The translations under genes were made by a program, and so were the position numbers. Shown here piece by piece: positions 35,171-46,218 of a stretch of DNA of 64,000 nucleotides. The notes under the pieces were generated by a model, which was not told where the DNA came from, did not search any database, and saw nothing but the letters and a program-made list of their open reading frames with translations. Within the stretch, counting starts at the first letter, position 1. Every line of letters starts with the position of its first letter. The stretch comes from Suillus spraguei. Lineage: Eukaryota > Basidiomycota > Agaricomycetes > Boletales > Suillaceae. The stretch covers positions 186,001 to 250,000 of the forward strand of contig JABCPU010000045.1 of the NCBI GenBank assembly GCA_016800925.1, read 5' to 3'.

Positions 35171-36336
35171 GGGGAAGTAAAGTTGGACGTATGATGCCCC
35201 GTCAAGGAAAGCGAACGCTTGTTGGAAGAAGGCCACCCTACAGACATGAATGGGGTGGTAAAAGAGACACTGTATTGCAACTTACTGAGCTGCTTGACCA
35301 CCTGCAGGGTTCTGAAGAGCAAACTCTGTAATGACGAGTTGATAATTCTGTGTGTTTCTGCTGTGAGATATGATACCACACACGTAAAGGAGACTTACGG
35401 GAAATTCACTGTGAGCTGATTGTACGTAGTTCTCGAATTCCGCAAAGGATGTTCTGCATTTTAAAATTCGAGTTAGATAAAGAGATGCACCAAACAAGCT
35501 CCTGCTACATACCCATACCAGTGCTGAAAAATAGAAACTTAATATCAAACAGAATAGGATGGCATACAATTACGCACCAAGTTGATGTAGTCAAAGTAGC
35601 ACTGTCCTGCACAAGCGCTGATCATTTGAGAGACCCAGCTAAGACCCTGACCAGATGTTGAGCTGGAGGTGACAGCAGGGAGAGCCTTCTTGATCGCCTA
35701 AAAGCAGGGACAAATATATCATGGGTCTTGAGTAAAAATGATGCGGTAAGACCTTACCAAAGGATTGATGTATTGAATGTACCAGGAAGCGGCCTGACTC
35801 GGAGTGATGCCGTTGACATCGGGTTCGTTCAGTGTAAATACGGCTGTAATGAAACAGGTCAAACTAAGGTCTATCTACTAATAAGTGACGACGAACTAGC
35901 CCAGCCTTGTGCTGCTTGACGTGATGCCAAATCTGCGATAGGACTGGATGAGCAGTCCAAGCAGCGCTGCATGCCGATAAAACCGAGGCCACCGTTTCCA
36001 TTGGTGGAAGGCGGAGCATATGTCTCATAATCGTAACTGTTTATTGTTAGTGAGACTGCGAGCGCGAGAATTGCGCTGGCATACATTGCGACAACTTCTC
36101 CATATCCGTTGTTGAAAACACCAGGATCCCTGAAACAAGATGAGTGAGTGAACTAATGAAGCGTGAAATGTGAGCCTATGTACAGTGATCCGTCGACTGT
36201 TCGATTATTGTAAGCACAGTGCGGTTGCACTCGTAATTTGAGATAACTCACAGTAAGTCCAACATAGGCCTCGCTTACCGGCAAGAACAGTGGTCGCAAA
36301 GAGTGCTATAACTGCAAGACTGGCGAAGGTCAGCAT
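34991..36336 (-). CDS. Secreted GH128 endo-beta-1,3-glucanase, copy B (intact)
   Basis: Same family and exon plan as copy A, but all splice sites are canonical GT-AG. The signal peptide is MLTFASLAVIALFATTVLAG, followed by KRGLCWTY. A 13-nt exon (36184-36196) links it to FDGSLDPGVFNNGYGEVVA. Then come YDYETYAPPSTNGNGG, CLDCSSSPIADLASRQAAQ, FTLNEPDVNGITPSQAASWY (acid/base Glu in NEP), YINL-HWYG, TEFALQNPAGGQAAQ (nucleophile Glu) and VAFFQQAFAFLDGASYVQLY. It ends GVGYV before TGA (reverse of 34991-34993). Such enzymes remodel beta-1,3-glucan in fruiting bodies or hyphae; substrate here is inferred from the family only. Confidence 0.88.
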
Positions 36337-37220
36337 GGTCGAAAATATGTGAGGAAGTGGCGCATACCAAGCATATTTATACTTTCAACAGATAGCCGCA
36401 TCTTTAGGGAAGGCTGGGGTGGTCAGGCACGACTGCAAGCGCATATACTTTGACGACAACGAGCGCATCAGCGTGCCAGAGCTACGACGGATATGTATCT
36501 TGAGTGACATGTGACCTGCTTGAAGAATGATACCAATGAAGGATGATGGTTCTAGTGTATGTTTTCCATACAAACTATAATGATTACCGAACTGAGCGGG
36601 GAGAAATGTCATCTTGGCGGTAACAACAGGACCATGTGAGGGCTCTGAAACCGAGTTTCGTGTCTAGTACATTAATGTTAATCATTGACAGGGTGTTTGA
36701 GTAGGATCCTGAATTGACATGACAATTAGTACAGCGGATTAGAGTTTCGATGTCACCAGCTGCGCGAAATATAGATAGTCAGAACGAGAAATCTGATCAT
36801 CGAGCGCAGGTGGCGCGGAACCTGAACGCCACAGAGTTAGACTGAGTAGTCCGGACCAAGTTAGTGTGGCTAGAAAAGTCGCGGTATAGTACCTACATTG
36901 CATCCGAACGGCATCTAACACTACCAAGTATTTGGTTCATACTGCAGACTGTCATGCACCGACTCAAGAGGCAAGCCTGAGTACCCCCTTCGGAACCACA
37001 TATTTATTTAAATTTTGAGTAAGTTTGATGTTTCAAGCTCAATTCTGTTTAAACTGGGTTGACTCAAGTCTGTTTGGTACGTCTCACATCCTATGATAGT
37101 ACAACGTTGAAACGAGAACAAAGTCAGAATGTATGCAGTGCGCCAACCAGGATGCCAGGCTCGGCATATCAGCCTCACCGATGACGTCGACCAGATATGA
37201 TATCCCTTTTCCTGACCTGT

Positions 37221-37364
37221 GATTGGTCCCCCGCTGTGTCGTCAAAACATGATAAATAGCGGTCGTCAGCCAGGACGAACACCAGTCTTCTCTCTTTCTC
37301 TCACATCGCTATCACAAATTACAATACGTTCTTTATTTTTTATATCCACATACTATTTAGCATC
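37221..37364 (+). promoter_or_regulatory. Putative promoter of the repeat-protein gene
   Basis: ATTGG (inverted CCAAT) at 37222-37226, a TATA-like GATAAATAG at 37251-37259, and a pyrimidine tract (TCTTCTCTCTTTCTCTC) at 37286-37302 lie in the order and spacing expected of a strongly expressed fungal gene, 20-140 bases before the ATG at 37365. Assignment is by pattern only. Confidence 0.45.
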
Positions 37365-39238
37365 ATGGTTCAACTAGCTCCTCGCTTCGCCGCCCTCCTC
37401 ACCTTTTGTTTCCTCGCGTCCGCTACTCCCGTTGTCAGTCCAAACATGTCCGTCAGCGTAGGCTTGATCAACCCTACTCTGGGCCCTAAGGACACTCACG
37501 CTAATCACACCGGGACTACGACTACTCCAAGCCCTAATGCGACTCACGCCAACCGCACTTCTAGGGCTGTCGCTGTTACCAACAAACACCCCGTATACGT
37601 CATCGAACAACATCCAGGTTCGCAGTCCCACGAACAGGCTCAGGGACAAGATCCAGTATGTTGTCCAAACCTTACTGAAACCGTCATGTTACTAAATTGA
37701 TGGTGCAGATTACCCCCGGTCTGCAACACGACGTTGTTTTGGCTAAGAATCCACAAGTTCAGCCTAGTCAGAGTCAAGACAAGCCAGTAAGTCGCTGCCC
37801 CTGACAAGCATCCATCTTTTCGCTGACGACTTCACAGACGCAGTCCAATAGCGCTACTGCTAAAGCAAGTCCCTCTCAAGGCAAGGGCAAGAGGTACGAT
37901 GATGGTCAGTACCACCCGAATCCTTCATACGACGACGGCCAGTACCACCCCAACCCCACGTATAACAATGGTCAGTACACTCCTACCGCCACAGATACGA
38001 CCACTCCCACCCCTACCGCGACGGATACGTCTTCTCCCACCCAGACATATGATGACGGATTGTATCATCCCAATACATCCTATGACGATGGTCAGTACCA
38101 TCCCAATACGGCCTATGACAATGGCCAGTATCATAACGCCGCCGCCGCTCCTGCGGTTCCCGGCGCAATCACATCTGTGTTGGATGTTGTACTCAAAATG
38201 ACACCGACGTCCCAAACGGGCTCCACTACCCCCGCGACGACTGATTCTCCAACGACGACAGCCTCCTCCACGTCTGCAACGGAGACTGCTACTGCCACCG
38301 CCACACCTGGAACCACTTCCACGGCAGCAGCTGGCCCCACTGAAACTGCGATGCACGCCGTAGCCGGCGCTGGCAAACGCTCGGACGATGGTCGTTACCA
38401 CCCTGATTCGAAGTTTGACGACGGTAGCTACCATCCCAATCCCAAGTTCGACGACGGCAAGTATCGCGTCAGTTCTACCGGAGCCAAACGTTTTGACAAT
38501 GGTCAATACCACCCTGATTCGAAGTTTGACGACGGCAGCTACCATCCCAATCCCAAGTTCGACGACGGCAAATATCGCGTCAGTTCTACCGGAGCCAAAC
38601 GTTTTGACAATGGCCAATACCACCCTGATTCGAAGTTTGACGACGGCAGCTACCATCCCAATCCCAAGTTCGACGACGGCAAATATCGCGTCAGTTCTAC
38701 CGGAGCCAAACGTTTTGACAATGGTCAATACCACCCTGATTCGAAGTTTGACGACGGCAGCTACCATCCCAATCCCAAGTTCGACGACGGCAAATATCGC
38801 GTCAGTTCTACCGGAGCCAAACGTTTTGACAATGGCCAATATCACCCCGATTCAAAGTTTGACGACGGCAGCTACCATCCCAATCCCAAGTTTAACGACG
38901 GCAAGTATCACGCCGGTACCACCAGAAGCGACTATTCGGACGACGGCACGTATGACGACAGTACCACCGAAGGCAACTATTCGGACGACGGCACATATGA
39001 TGACAATACCACCGAAGGCAACTATTCGGACGACGGCACGTATGATGACAGTACCACCGAAGCCAAACGTTCGGACGATGGCAAGTATCACCCCGATTCG
39101 AGATTGAACGACGGTCAGTACCATCCCGATCCCAAGTTCGACGACGGCAGGTACCACCCGGGGAAGCATAATGGGAGGAGAGGCTTGACGCATCAGGACA
39201 AGGTGCGCTCTGTTAGGAGAAGAGCCGTACAATACTAG
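37365..39238 (+). CDS. Secreted Lys-Arg-punctuated repeat protein (candidate kexin-processed peptide precursor)
   Basis: Three exons (37365-37655, 37709-37786, 37838-39238) join in phase to 589 residues. A signal peptide (MVQLAPRFAALLTFCFLASA) is followed by a Thr-rich region with several N-x-S/T sites. The rest consists of D-D/N-G-x-Y-H-P motifs. From 38381, a 37-residue unit occurs five times; each starts S/F-D-D/N-G and four end in STGAKR. Three 15-residue units (YSDDGTYDD core) then follow. Seven KR dipeptides stand exactly at unit borders (GKGKR, AGKR, four GAKR, EAKR), as in fungal kexin-processed repeat proteins such as repellents, pheromone and dikaritin RiPP precursors. Predicted products are families of near-identical Tyr/His/Pro/Asp-rich peptides. 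No cysteine is present in the repeats. No RiPP-modifying enzyme is recognised nearby, so the peptides may be unmodified. Function unknown. Confidence 0.85.
38381..38914 (+). repeat. 111-bp coding tandem repeat, five units
   Basis: Units start at 38381, 38492, 38603, 38714 and 38825. They differ by a few bases, mostly synonymous. The second and fourth units read AATGGTCAATACC where the third and fifth read AATGGCCAATA. The first has TCGGACGATGGTCG and the last diverges after NPKFNDGKYH. Confidence 0.95.
38930..39064 (+). repeat. 45-bp coding tandem repeat, three units
   Basis: Three copies of a 15-residue unit with the core YSDDGTYDD, followed by STTE or NTTE. Nearly identical at DNA level (TATTCGGACGACGGCAC in each). 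It directly follows the 111-bp array inside the same reading frame. Confidence 0.9.
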
Positions 39239-40065
39239 GCTTGGGAACTTGAAGTTATAGGCGTTACCTATTGGACTTTGATGCAAATGTCACTCTTTCA
39301 CATAAACATTTACGTTCTCCTATGAAGGATCAGCGTTCAGTGGGCTTTAATATTCATTGAAATCACTAGGCGTGTCCGCGACGTGAGTCTCTCAGCGTGC
39401 CTAGTGGGTTATGTTGCATCGGAGAAGACTCCGGATTTTGCCAAGCGGGAGGAATCGGACTGTCTTTTTTCTACTTTCCTTCCTCTTGCTTCTATCGTGT
39501 CTGTGCGGGATGCTTGGGCAGTAAATTGCGAAGTCTACATATAGCGGCTTTACTTTTCAACGTTGTTGGATTGGTCCTGGAAAATGTTGGAAGTCAAGCC
39601 ACTGCACTGGACAGTCCAGGATCGAAAGCGCAGGCTGCGAGTCAGGCTATTTTATCTCTTCCATCATCAGTCAATCACACAATCTGAAACATTCCATCCC
39701 CTTCAACATATGACTCACAAGAATGCATTATCAAGGCTTTTAGCCTCCGTGGTTCTGCTTATGATATAAAGGTAGTGCCTTCGTGAATTGACTTGCGTCT
39801 TAGCTTCTCATGACCGCAGGCGTTTCAAAGATCCTCAAGTTACCTAGTAAATAGAGGCGGCTGCATGTTCAGATTCTCCGAGACTCTCGACCATCAAGTA
39901 CTGCTACCCTGAACAACCACGGGTGAAATCAGCTTCAAACCTTGCTTTTGACGCTCGCTGTCCCACCATAATTCTTGACGGAGCCCAGTGAGTATACCAT
40001 ACACATTGCCCTACAAGAAGACTAGTTTACAACCACCTAATATCTAGCCGTGATTAGCGCCCGCA
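39239..40065. other. Intergenic region; right part is shared F-box promoter
   Basis: No gene is supported at 39239-39790. From about 39800 to the ATG at 40066 the sequence is similar to 42150-42411 (for example TCAGATTCTCCGAGACT and AGATCCTCAAGTT), the 5' flank of the F-box pseudogene, so this part belongs to the duplicated unit. Confidence 0.6.
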
Positions 40066-41769
40066 ATGCACGCCTGCCTGTGTATATCAGAGATTTTGAG
40101 AATTATTTTTGCGGAAGTGACACAGGTCACGGGTAGCGACAGCGTACAACCATCATATACCACTCTGTACCACCTGGCGTTGACGTGTCATGCTTTCCGA
40201 GGGCCGGCACTGGATCTCCTATGGCGCACATACCAACGCTGGACGTGCTTGTTCTATGCCTGCCTCAGGACGCTCGCTCTCAACCCATTCTGAGATTGAC
40301 CCTGGAGAACTTCGACCAGTTCAAATTCACGCCTTCCGGAATCGCTGCAGCGTTCAAGGTGGTGGGTTAGTATTTTCTTCTTTTGAATGCAGTTCATTAA
40401 TTGTTGTCGATATCAGAGGCTTATCAGACCCTTGACCGATAGTGATTGGGCTACCTTTCAAATGTATGCGCGTCGCGTGCGCTCGCTCACTTTTGAAAAA
40501 GATAATACCAAGTCGCACATGATGTTAAGAGATCATGGGCTGCACGATAGCGCTGCGCTTGCTCTCTTGGGCTCTCCTGCTTCGCCATCCTCGCCATTTC
40601 CTCTCCTGCGCGAGCTGTACTGGAAAGACAAACGCGATGTGCTTCTGCCTTGCCTACAGCGCTGCATTTCTACGACCCTCACTCGACTAGTCATTCATTC
40701 AGAGCTTTGGCCGTCGGCTATGGTCAATCTTGTCGCAGGCCTGGGCAGGGCTTGTCCTAAGATCAAAGAATTTCGTTGTTCGATGCCGACCGCTGGTGCA
40801 TGCGCCGTGCTTTCTGATTTCGTCACCTGCTGGGATGATCTGGAGATCTTAGAGACGGGAGCAGTGAATGTGCAGGCATTGCAGCATCTTGCGTCCCTGA
40901 AACATCTGAGGGAGCTAACGATGCTCGTGCCAGAAGGTCACAGCCTGGACCTGGACCCGGCATCGACGTCTAGCGTCATGTTTTCATTAGACGAGTTCGG
41001 CATAATTGCCGCAAGCGTCGAGCTCCTTCTTACCTTTTTGACTCCCTTGCAAGTTTCCGCGAAGAGTGCGCAGTTGAACATCGACACAGCTTCGAATGTG
41101 TATTATCTCGACCAACTACTTTCCTCTCTCACAGGGCACTTCAATCCCAACGTTTTGGAATCGTTGCATGTTGGGGTGTATCGCCCCACTGACCCCGGCA
41201 ATCACGCCCTTTTCGAATTGACTATTTCCGCTTTCCGAAATATCCGGGACTTCACAAAGCTCACCAGTCTCGATCTCAGTTCAATGCATGTCTCTATCAC
41301 CGACGACGAAGTTCTAGACTTCGTTTCCGCTTGGCCGAAAATGGAACATCTTTACCTTGATACGGCCTGGGATTGGGGAGTCGCCCACTTGAAAGTGACG
41401 TTTCGCGGGCTCGCGGGCATCCTTGAGCGCTGTCCAAATCTGCGCTCCCTAGGGGTCAACCTAGATACCTCAGCTCTTCATGACTCACCTGCCTACGTTA
41501 ATAGTCAATGCAATGGCATCACCGGGGAGAAAGTCACTGACCTAAATGTTGGGTCCGCGGAATGCGACGATGTCGAGGCCACTGGCACTCTGCTAGCTAG
41601 GATGTGTCCCAACTTGATTCACATTTCTCGTGCGGGCATTAATAATACTGATGAGGATAATCCTTCCATTCATGAAGAATGGTTACAAGGAGATGACAGA
41701 TGGCAAGAGGTCGAAAATTTCATCGTTCAGAAGAGAAGTGAGCAATTGGAGCAGGAGTGTGCTTTATAG
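40066..41769 (+). CDS. F-box/LRR-like protein, copy 1
   Basis: Probable substrate receptor of an SCF ubiquitin ligase, from the large Agaricomycete F-box family. The N-terminus MHACLCISEILRIIFAEV and LYHLALTCHAFRGPALDLLW form the F-box. After an intron (about 40363-40428) come RLIRPLTDSDWATFQMYARR and a series of leucine-rich segments such as LRELYWKDKRDVLLPCLQRC, LEILETGAVNVQALQHLASL and LERCPNLRSLGVNLDTS. It ends at TAG 41767-41769. The frame shifts after LDLLW: with TGGG instead of TGG at 40222-40224 it continues as AHIPTLDVLVLCLPQDARSQ, and the neighbouring copy has TGGG at that point. Either a sequence error or an early pseudogene. Confidence 0.75.
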
Positions 41770-42411
41770 TTATGCAGTCGTGCCCTCATACTAATCTCCC
41801 AGTGTAGGGTTATATACCAGGGGTGTCTGATGTAGTAAAGAGTTGGTGCTACTCACGCGAACAGTTTTTTTCTTGTACAAGATAGTGATTATATTGAGCA
41901 AATGTAACCACCTTCATCCAAACATATGCATGACCGTTTTAACGTTTCAACGATCGTTGAAATCGATTGGGCCGATTAGCTTTCAGTGCGGCCGCGCCGC
42001 ATGACGTTACACAATTTTGAGAACAACCACCGACCGTATTGGCTACGAACGTGCTACTTGTTGGACACGTTACTACTGATTAACCAGTAAATCGTGAGGT
42101 TTGTGGCCAATTAATTTGAATTGTATCTGAACTCTCTCACTTGTGCAGGCCTCGGAAGTCCTAGCTTCTCGCAACCGTAGGCGTTTCACAGATCCTCAAG
42201 TTGCCTAGTGAACAGTAGGCTACGTGTTCAGATTCTCCGAGACTGGTCAATCACTACCCCAAATGACCGCGACTCAGCACCCTGCTTTTTGACGTTTGTT
42301 CTATCACAATAATTTTAGTCGAGTCTGGTGAGTAACAGATTGTACCAGACACGTTGCCCCACTGGAAGACTGATTGGAATTTGTCCGACGTTCAGTTGTA
42401 ATTAGTACCAA

Positions 42412-44109
42412 TGCACGCCTGCCTGCGGATACCAGAGATTTTGATAGCCATAATTGCGGAACTGATACAGGTCACAGAGTGTCCAACCATCATTTAGCAC
42501 TCTATACCACTTGGCGTTGACGTGTCGAGCGTTCCAAGATTTGGCACTGAACGTCCTATGGGCGCACATACGAATGCCAGACAAGCTTATCATGTGGCTG
42601 CCTCAGGACGCTCGTTCTCAACCCGCAGGATTTACCTGACAAGGTCGCACCAAGTTGAAGACGTGGGGATACAGGGCGGTCAGTTTGCTGTTCTTCTCTT
42701 TTGAATGTAGTTCATGGTATATCAATTTTAGCGGCTTCTCCGACCCTTGGTTGAAGATGATTGGATTACTTTTCAAAAGTTCGGGCGTTGCGTGCGCTCG
42801 CTCACTTTCGGAGATCATGATGACCAGAATTGTCGTAAGCTGGACGATAGCATTGCTTGCTCTTCTGCGCTCTCCTGCTTCGCCGTCCTCACCATTTCCT
42901 CGCCTCCGCGAGCTGTACTGGAAAGACAAGCGCGATGTGCTTCTGCCCTGCCTGCAGCGCTGCCTTTCCACAACACTCACTCGACTAGTCATTCATTTGG
43001 AGCTTTGGCCATCGGCTATGGTCGATCTCGTTTCAGGCTTGGGCAGGGCTTGTCCGATGATCAAAGAATTTCGTTGTTCGATGCCGACCGCTGATGTATG
43101 CTGCTTTCTGATTCCGTCACCTGCTTGAATGATTTGGAGATCTTGGAGACGGGAGCAGTGAATGCGCAGGCATTGCAGCATCTTGCGTCCATGAAACAAC
43201 TGAAGGAGCTGGAGATGCTCGTGCCGGAAGGTTACAATCTGAACATGGACCCAACATCGACGTTCAGCGTCATGTTTTCGTTGGACAAGTTCGGCATAAC
43301 TGCTGCAAGTATCGAGCTCCTTCTTGCTTATTTGGCACCGTTGCAAATCTCGGCGAAGAGCGCAAAGCTGAATATCGACTTGGCTCCAAATGCAGATGAT
43401 CTCAACCACCTACTTTCCTCCCTTGATGAGCATTTCCAACCCGTTTTAAAATTGTTGAGTGTTTTGGTGCATCGTCCCATCCATTTCGACGATCACACTT
43501 TTTGAACTGAATCCTTCCGCCTTCCGAAAGATCCGGGCCTTTACAGGGCTCACCGAACTCTATCTCGATTCGATCCATGTCTCTATCACTGAAGATAAAG
43601 TTCTAGACCTCGTTTCCGCTTCGCCCCAAATAGAATGTTTTTACCTTACCACTGGCTGGGACTGGAAAGTTACCCGCACGGGATTGACATTTAGTGGGCT
43701 TGCGGGTATCCTCGAGCGCTGTCCGAATCTGCGCTCTCTGGGGGTCAACCTAGACACCTCGTCTCTCCACGACTTGCCAGCTCATATCGATAACCAATTC
43801 ACTGGCATCACCAGCGAGAAAGCGACTGATCTGGATGTTGGGTATGCAGAATGCGACAATATCGAGGCCATTGAGAGCCTGCTAGCTGGGATGTGTCCCA
43901 GCTTAATTCGGATCTCTCTCCCGTGTCCCATAGATCTAGATTCCGATGCTTCCGGTCAGAATGAATGGTTTGAAGAGATGGATAGATGGAAAGACGTCAA
44001 GGATTTTATCGCTCGGAGGAGAATGGAGCAACTAGGACAGAACATTAATGGTGAGTGCGCTTCATACTCACGCAGTCGTGCTCTCACATGTCCTAGCGTA
44101 GGACAATAA
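42412..44109 (+). pseudogene. F-box/LRR-like protein, copy 2 (pseudogene)
   Basis: Direct tandem copy of the gene at 40066, offset about 2.35 kb. It begins MHACLRIPEILIAIIAELIQ but lacks 8 bases relative to copy 1 near 42477, which brings a stop in the F-box. A further 4-base loss near 43101 and a single-base loss in the T run at about 43498-43502 break the LRR part. Between breaks it still reads clearly: LLRPLVEDDWITFQKFGRCV, LRELYWKDKRDVLLPCLQRC, LEILETGAVNAQALQHLASM, LERCPNLRSLGVNLDTSSLH. The multi-base losses make this a true pseudogene even if the T-run change is an error. Confidence 0.8.
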
Positions 44110-44964
44110 TATATAAGCGGTTTGTGTTGATGCTACTTAAGTGAACGAGCCTTTTCCCCCTTGTACAAGACAACTGCCAATTGATTCTGTATATTCGAAG
44201 GAACTACTCGAGATGCATAATGGAGACATCGAACTCAACAACCATAATGGTGTGTTACTTGTAATGTGGACATGAGACCATGTCTTCTGCCCTGTGCTCG
44301 CTGCGTCGCAATGTGGACATGAACATTTGTGTTATCGGGACATCGACTGTCCTTAATATTCACAGCTTGGTTTATGACGACGCTTGGCGCCCAACAAGCA
44401 GGTAAACGAACCGAAACTCTTCAGTGGCTATTACAACGGGATTGCACTAATTAGTATTGCACACGGGTTAGGATTGCTTAAACCACACAAGGTCCAGCCA
44501 TATGAGTCATGTTTGCTCCAGTTCCTGAGTCCTAAGACAAACCAGCCGATTTCATTTCCGTCGTTCCTATGTATGGAAAGCCGGAACACCGTACCGTGCT
44601 CATCTATATAGGCAATGTTTATGCAGCGAGATCCTCGAGGAGAAACCATTCTTCCGAGCGTAAGCTGATCAAGGATCTAGGGTTATTCGGACATTGGATC
44701 AGGATAGAAGTACGCCGACTCGACTAGTCATACATATGAAGGGAGATAGTGTAGTACGTTGGTAGTACGTGTGGTAAAATATATGAGTTGACATAATAAT
44801 ATAACAGCATGTGCCGTTTCAGGTAACTAGTGTGCGCTCAACGCCCACTCAATTCTCTGTCTTGTGATATGAAACACTCATCTGCGTGTGTTTTTACCTC
44901 ATCAAAAGATCTTCTGATTGCGGTTACGGGGAAGGTGCCAAATCGATACTTCATCTGCCATAAA
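44110..44964. other. Gene-free region
   Basis: About 850 bases. The only long frame (44384-44611) has no ATG in good context, no motif and no exon partners. Nothing else is seen. Confidence 0.45.
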
Positions 44965-45696
44965 ATGGGACAGCAAATTTCATCGGATGATAGTGCTCGC
45001 ACGCGAATTTTATCAGAAGATACACCCAGTCAACGATCTGGTTCTGTCCTGGAATCTATGCTTGACTCTGTCAACGCGAGCGAGCCTGCCTCATCAGCCA
45101 GCTCTCAGTCACACATCTCGAGCCAGACAGTCTGCAAACAATCTCCGCCTCGCAAATTCCGAGAAGTTATCAACGAGGTCACTGCTCCCCTGACACTGAG
45201 TCTAGTGCTCGAGAATAAGGGTAATGTTGCTCGTGATCATCTGGCATCAGAGCGAACCTATCTTGCCTATGTTCGTACCAGTCTCGCGTGCGCAAGTGCT
45301 GGAGTAGGTGAGACTGTGACTTGTGTATCTCCGTGCCCGTAACAACTACTTACAAGCAGAGGCGAATTAACAGCTCTTGTACAACTGTTCACGCTTTCCA
45401 ATTCTACAAACGCACACATCCATGATCAAGGAGGGATTGACCCACAGCGTTTTTCTCGACCACTTGGCGCCACGATGGTGCTTCTAGGTTTGTTCATCCT
45501 AGCTTATGGTGAGTCCTATAATTCTATCGGTGCCTTATACATCCTCATCAGTCGTAGGCCTCGTGCGCTATTTCATGACCCAGGCAGCCCTCGTACGGGT
45601 TTCTTCCCGGCGGCACGCAATTCTATTGTTGTCGTGGCATTTGCCCTTGGAGCCGTCGTTGTCATCGTTTTTGGGGTGTTAGTAGCTGAAACTTGA
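44965..45696 (+). CDS. DUF202 membrane protein (VTC-like transmembrane domain)
   Basis: Small membrane protein with a DUF202 domain, related to the membrane part of VTC polyphosphate-complex subunits; role unknown. Start ATG 44965 (MGQQISSDDSARTRILSEDT; Gly2 and Ser6 also fit N-myristoylation). After a Ser-rich N-terminus comes LENKGNVARDHLASERTYLA, then YVRTSLACASAGV spliced to ALVQLFTLS, RFSRPLGATMVLLGLFILAY (TM2), LVRYFMTQAALVR and GFFPAARNSIVVVAFALGAV (TM3). It ends at TGA 45694-45696. Two introns (about 45307-45372 and 45509-45557). The frame between AALVR and GFFPAARNS needs one more G in GGG at 45597-45599, likely a homopolymer error. Confidence 0.8.
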
Positions 45697-46218
45697 GGCT
45701 AGAATTCTTCTGTCTCTTGTTCACACCTGGTTTGTCAAGCACACAAATTCTACCGTCCGAAGGGTAGCACAGAGTCGGCAGAACCTGAAGAGTTCGTCGC
45801 TGCACCCAGGATTTAAAAGCTGGCTGAGAAAACTGTAATCTTCTCGTTGCAGTTAGAAGTTGATCTTTACGTATCTGATGATATATCTGGAACTGGTTCT
45901 ACCACGCATTTGGCGAGAGATGCCATTAATTACCGAACTGACTTTAAGTACTATCGGTTACCACCAGTTCGCTCATCTGTGCAGTCACAAGATAGCTATG
46001 TGATTTCGCAGCTACATGCTGCGAATGTGACAAAAAAAAACCTTTTATCACAGTCGTTTGACTGTTACTTGGTGATGTCATCTGGATCCGTACCACAGCA
46101 CCAGACCAGACTGAACTCCAATATGACACCATTACACCTCAACATGATTTAGTGAACGCTTAGTCCGAGCCGCAGCGTCAGGTTTTATGAACACAACCGT
46201 AGAACTGTATTCTCCACA

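Larger units (their letters stand above)
32490..36830. repeat. Tandem segmental duplication carrying the two GH128 genes
   Basis: Unit 1 runs from about 32490 to 34690 and unit 2 from about 34740 to 36830, in the same orientation, offset about 2.23 kb. Similarity covers the genes and their flanks: for instance TACAGAAGCAGGCGAA and TGCCCTGCGTCTTTCACCAA downstream, and GAATTGACATGACAATTAGT and CAGTCAGAACGAGAAATCTG upstream. Several indels separate the units. Confidence 0.85.
39800..44130. repeat. Tandem segmental duplication carrying the F-box genes
   Basis: Unit 1 at about 39800-41830 and unit 2 at about 42150-44130, same orientation. Similarity includes roughly 270 bases upstream of each start. 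The second unit contains the decayed gene. Confidence 0.8.

Noticed and set aside
37925..38845. 306-residue open frame on the reverse strand across the repeat protein
   Set aside because: It is the antisense shadow of the 111-bp coding array. Its repetitive Val/Ile/Gly-rich translation only mirrors the sense repeats, and splice sites, signal peptide and KR spacing all support the sense strand.
38381..38914. Regular 111-bp repeats as a possible CRISPR-like array or satellite
   Set aside because: Units are contiguous, protein-coding and in one frame, with no spacers; the host is a eukaryote.
37365..39238. Full dikaritin/ustiloxin-type RiPP cluster
   Set aside because: The precursor layout is similar, but no DUF3328 (UstY) protein, tyrosinase or methyltransferase could be recognised nearby. 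Frames at 49.2-49.9 kb were examined for the HxxHC motifs and lack them.
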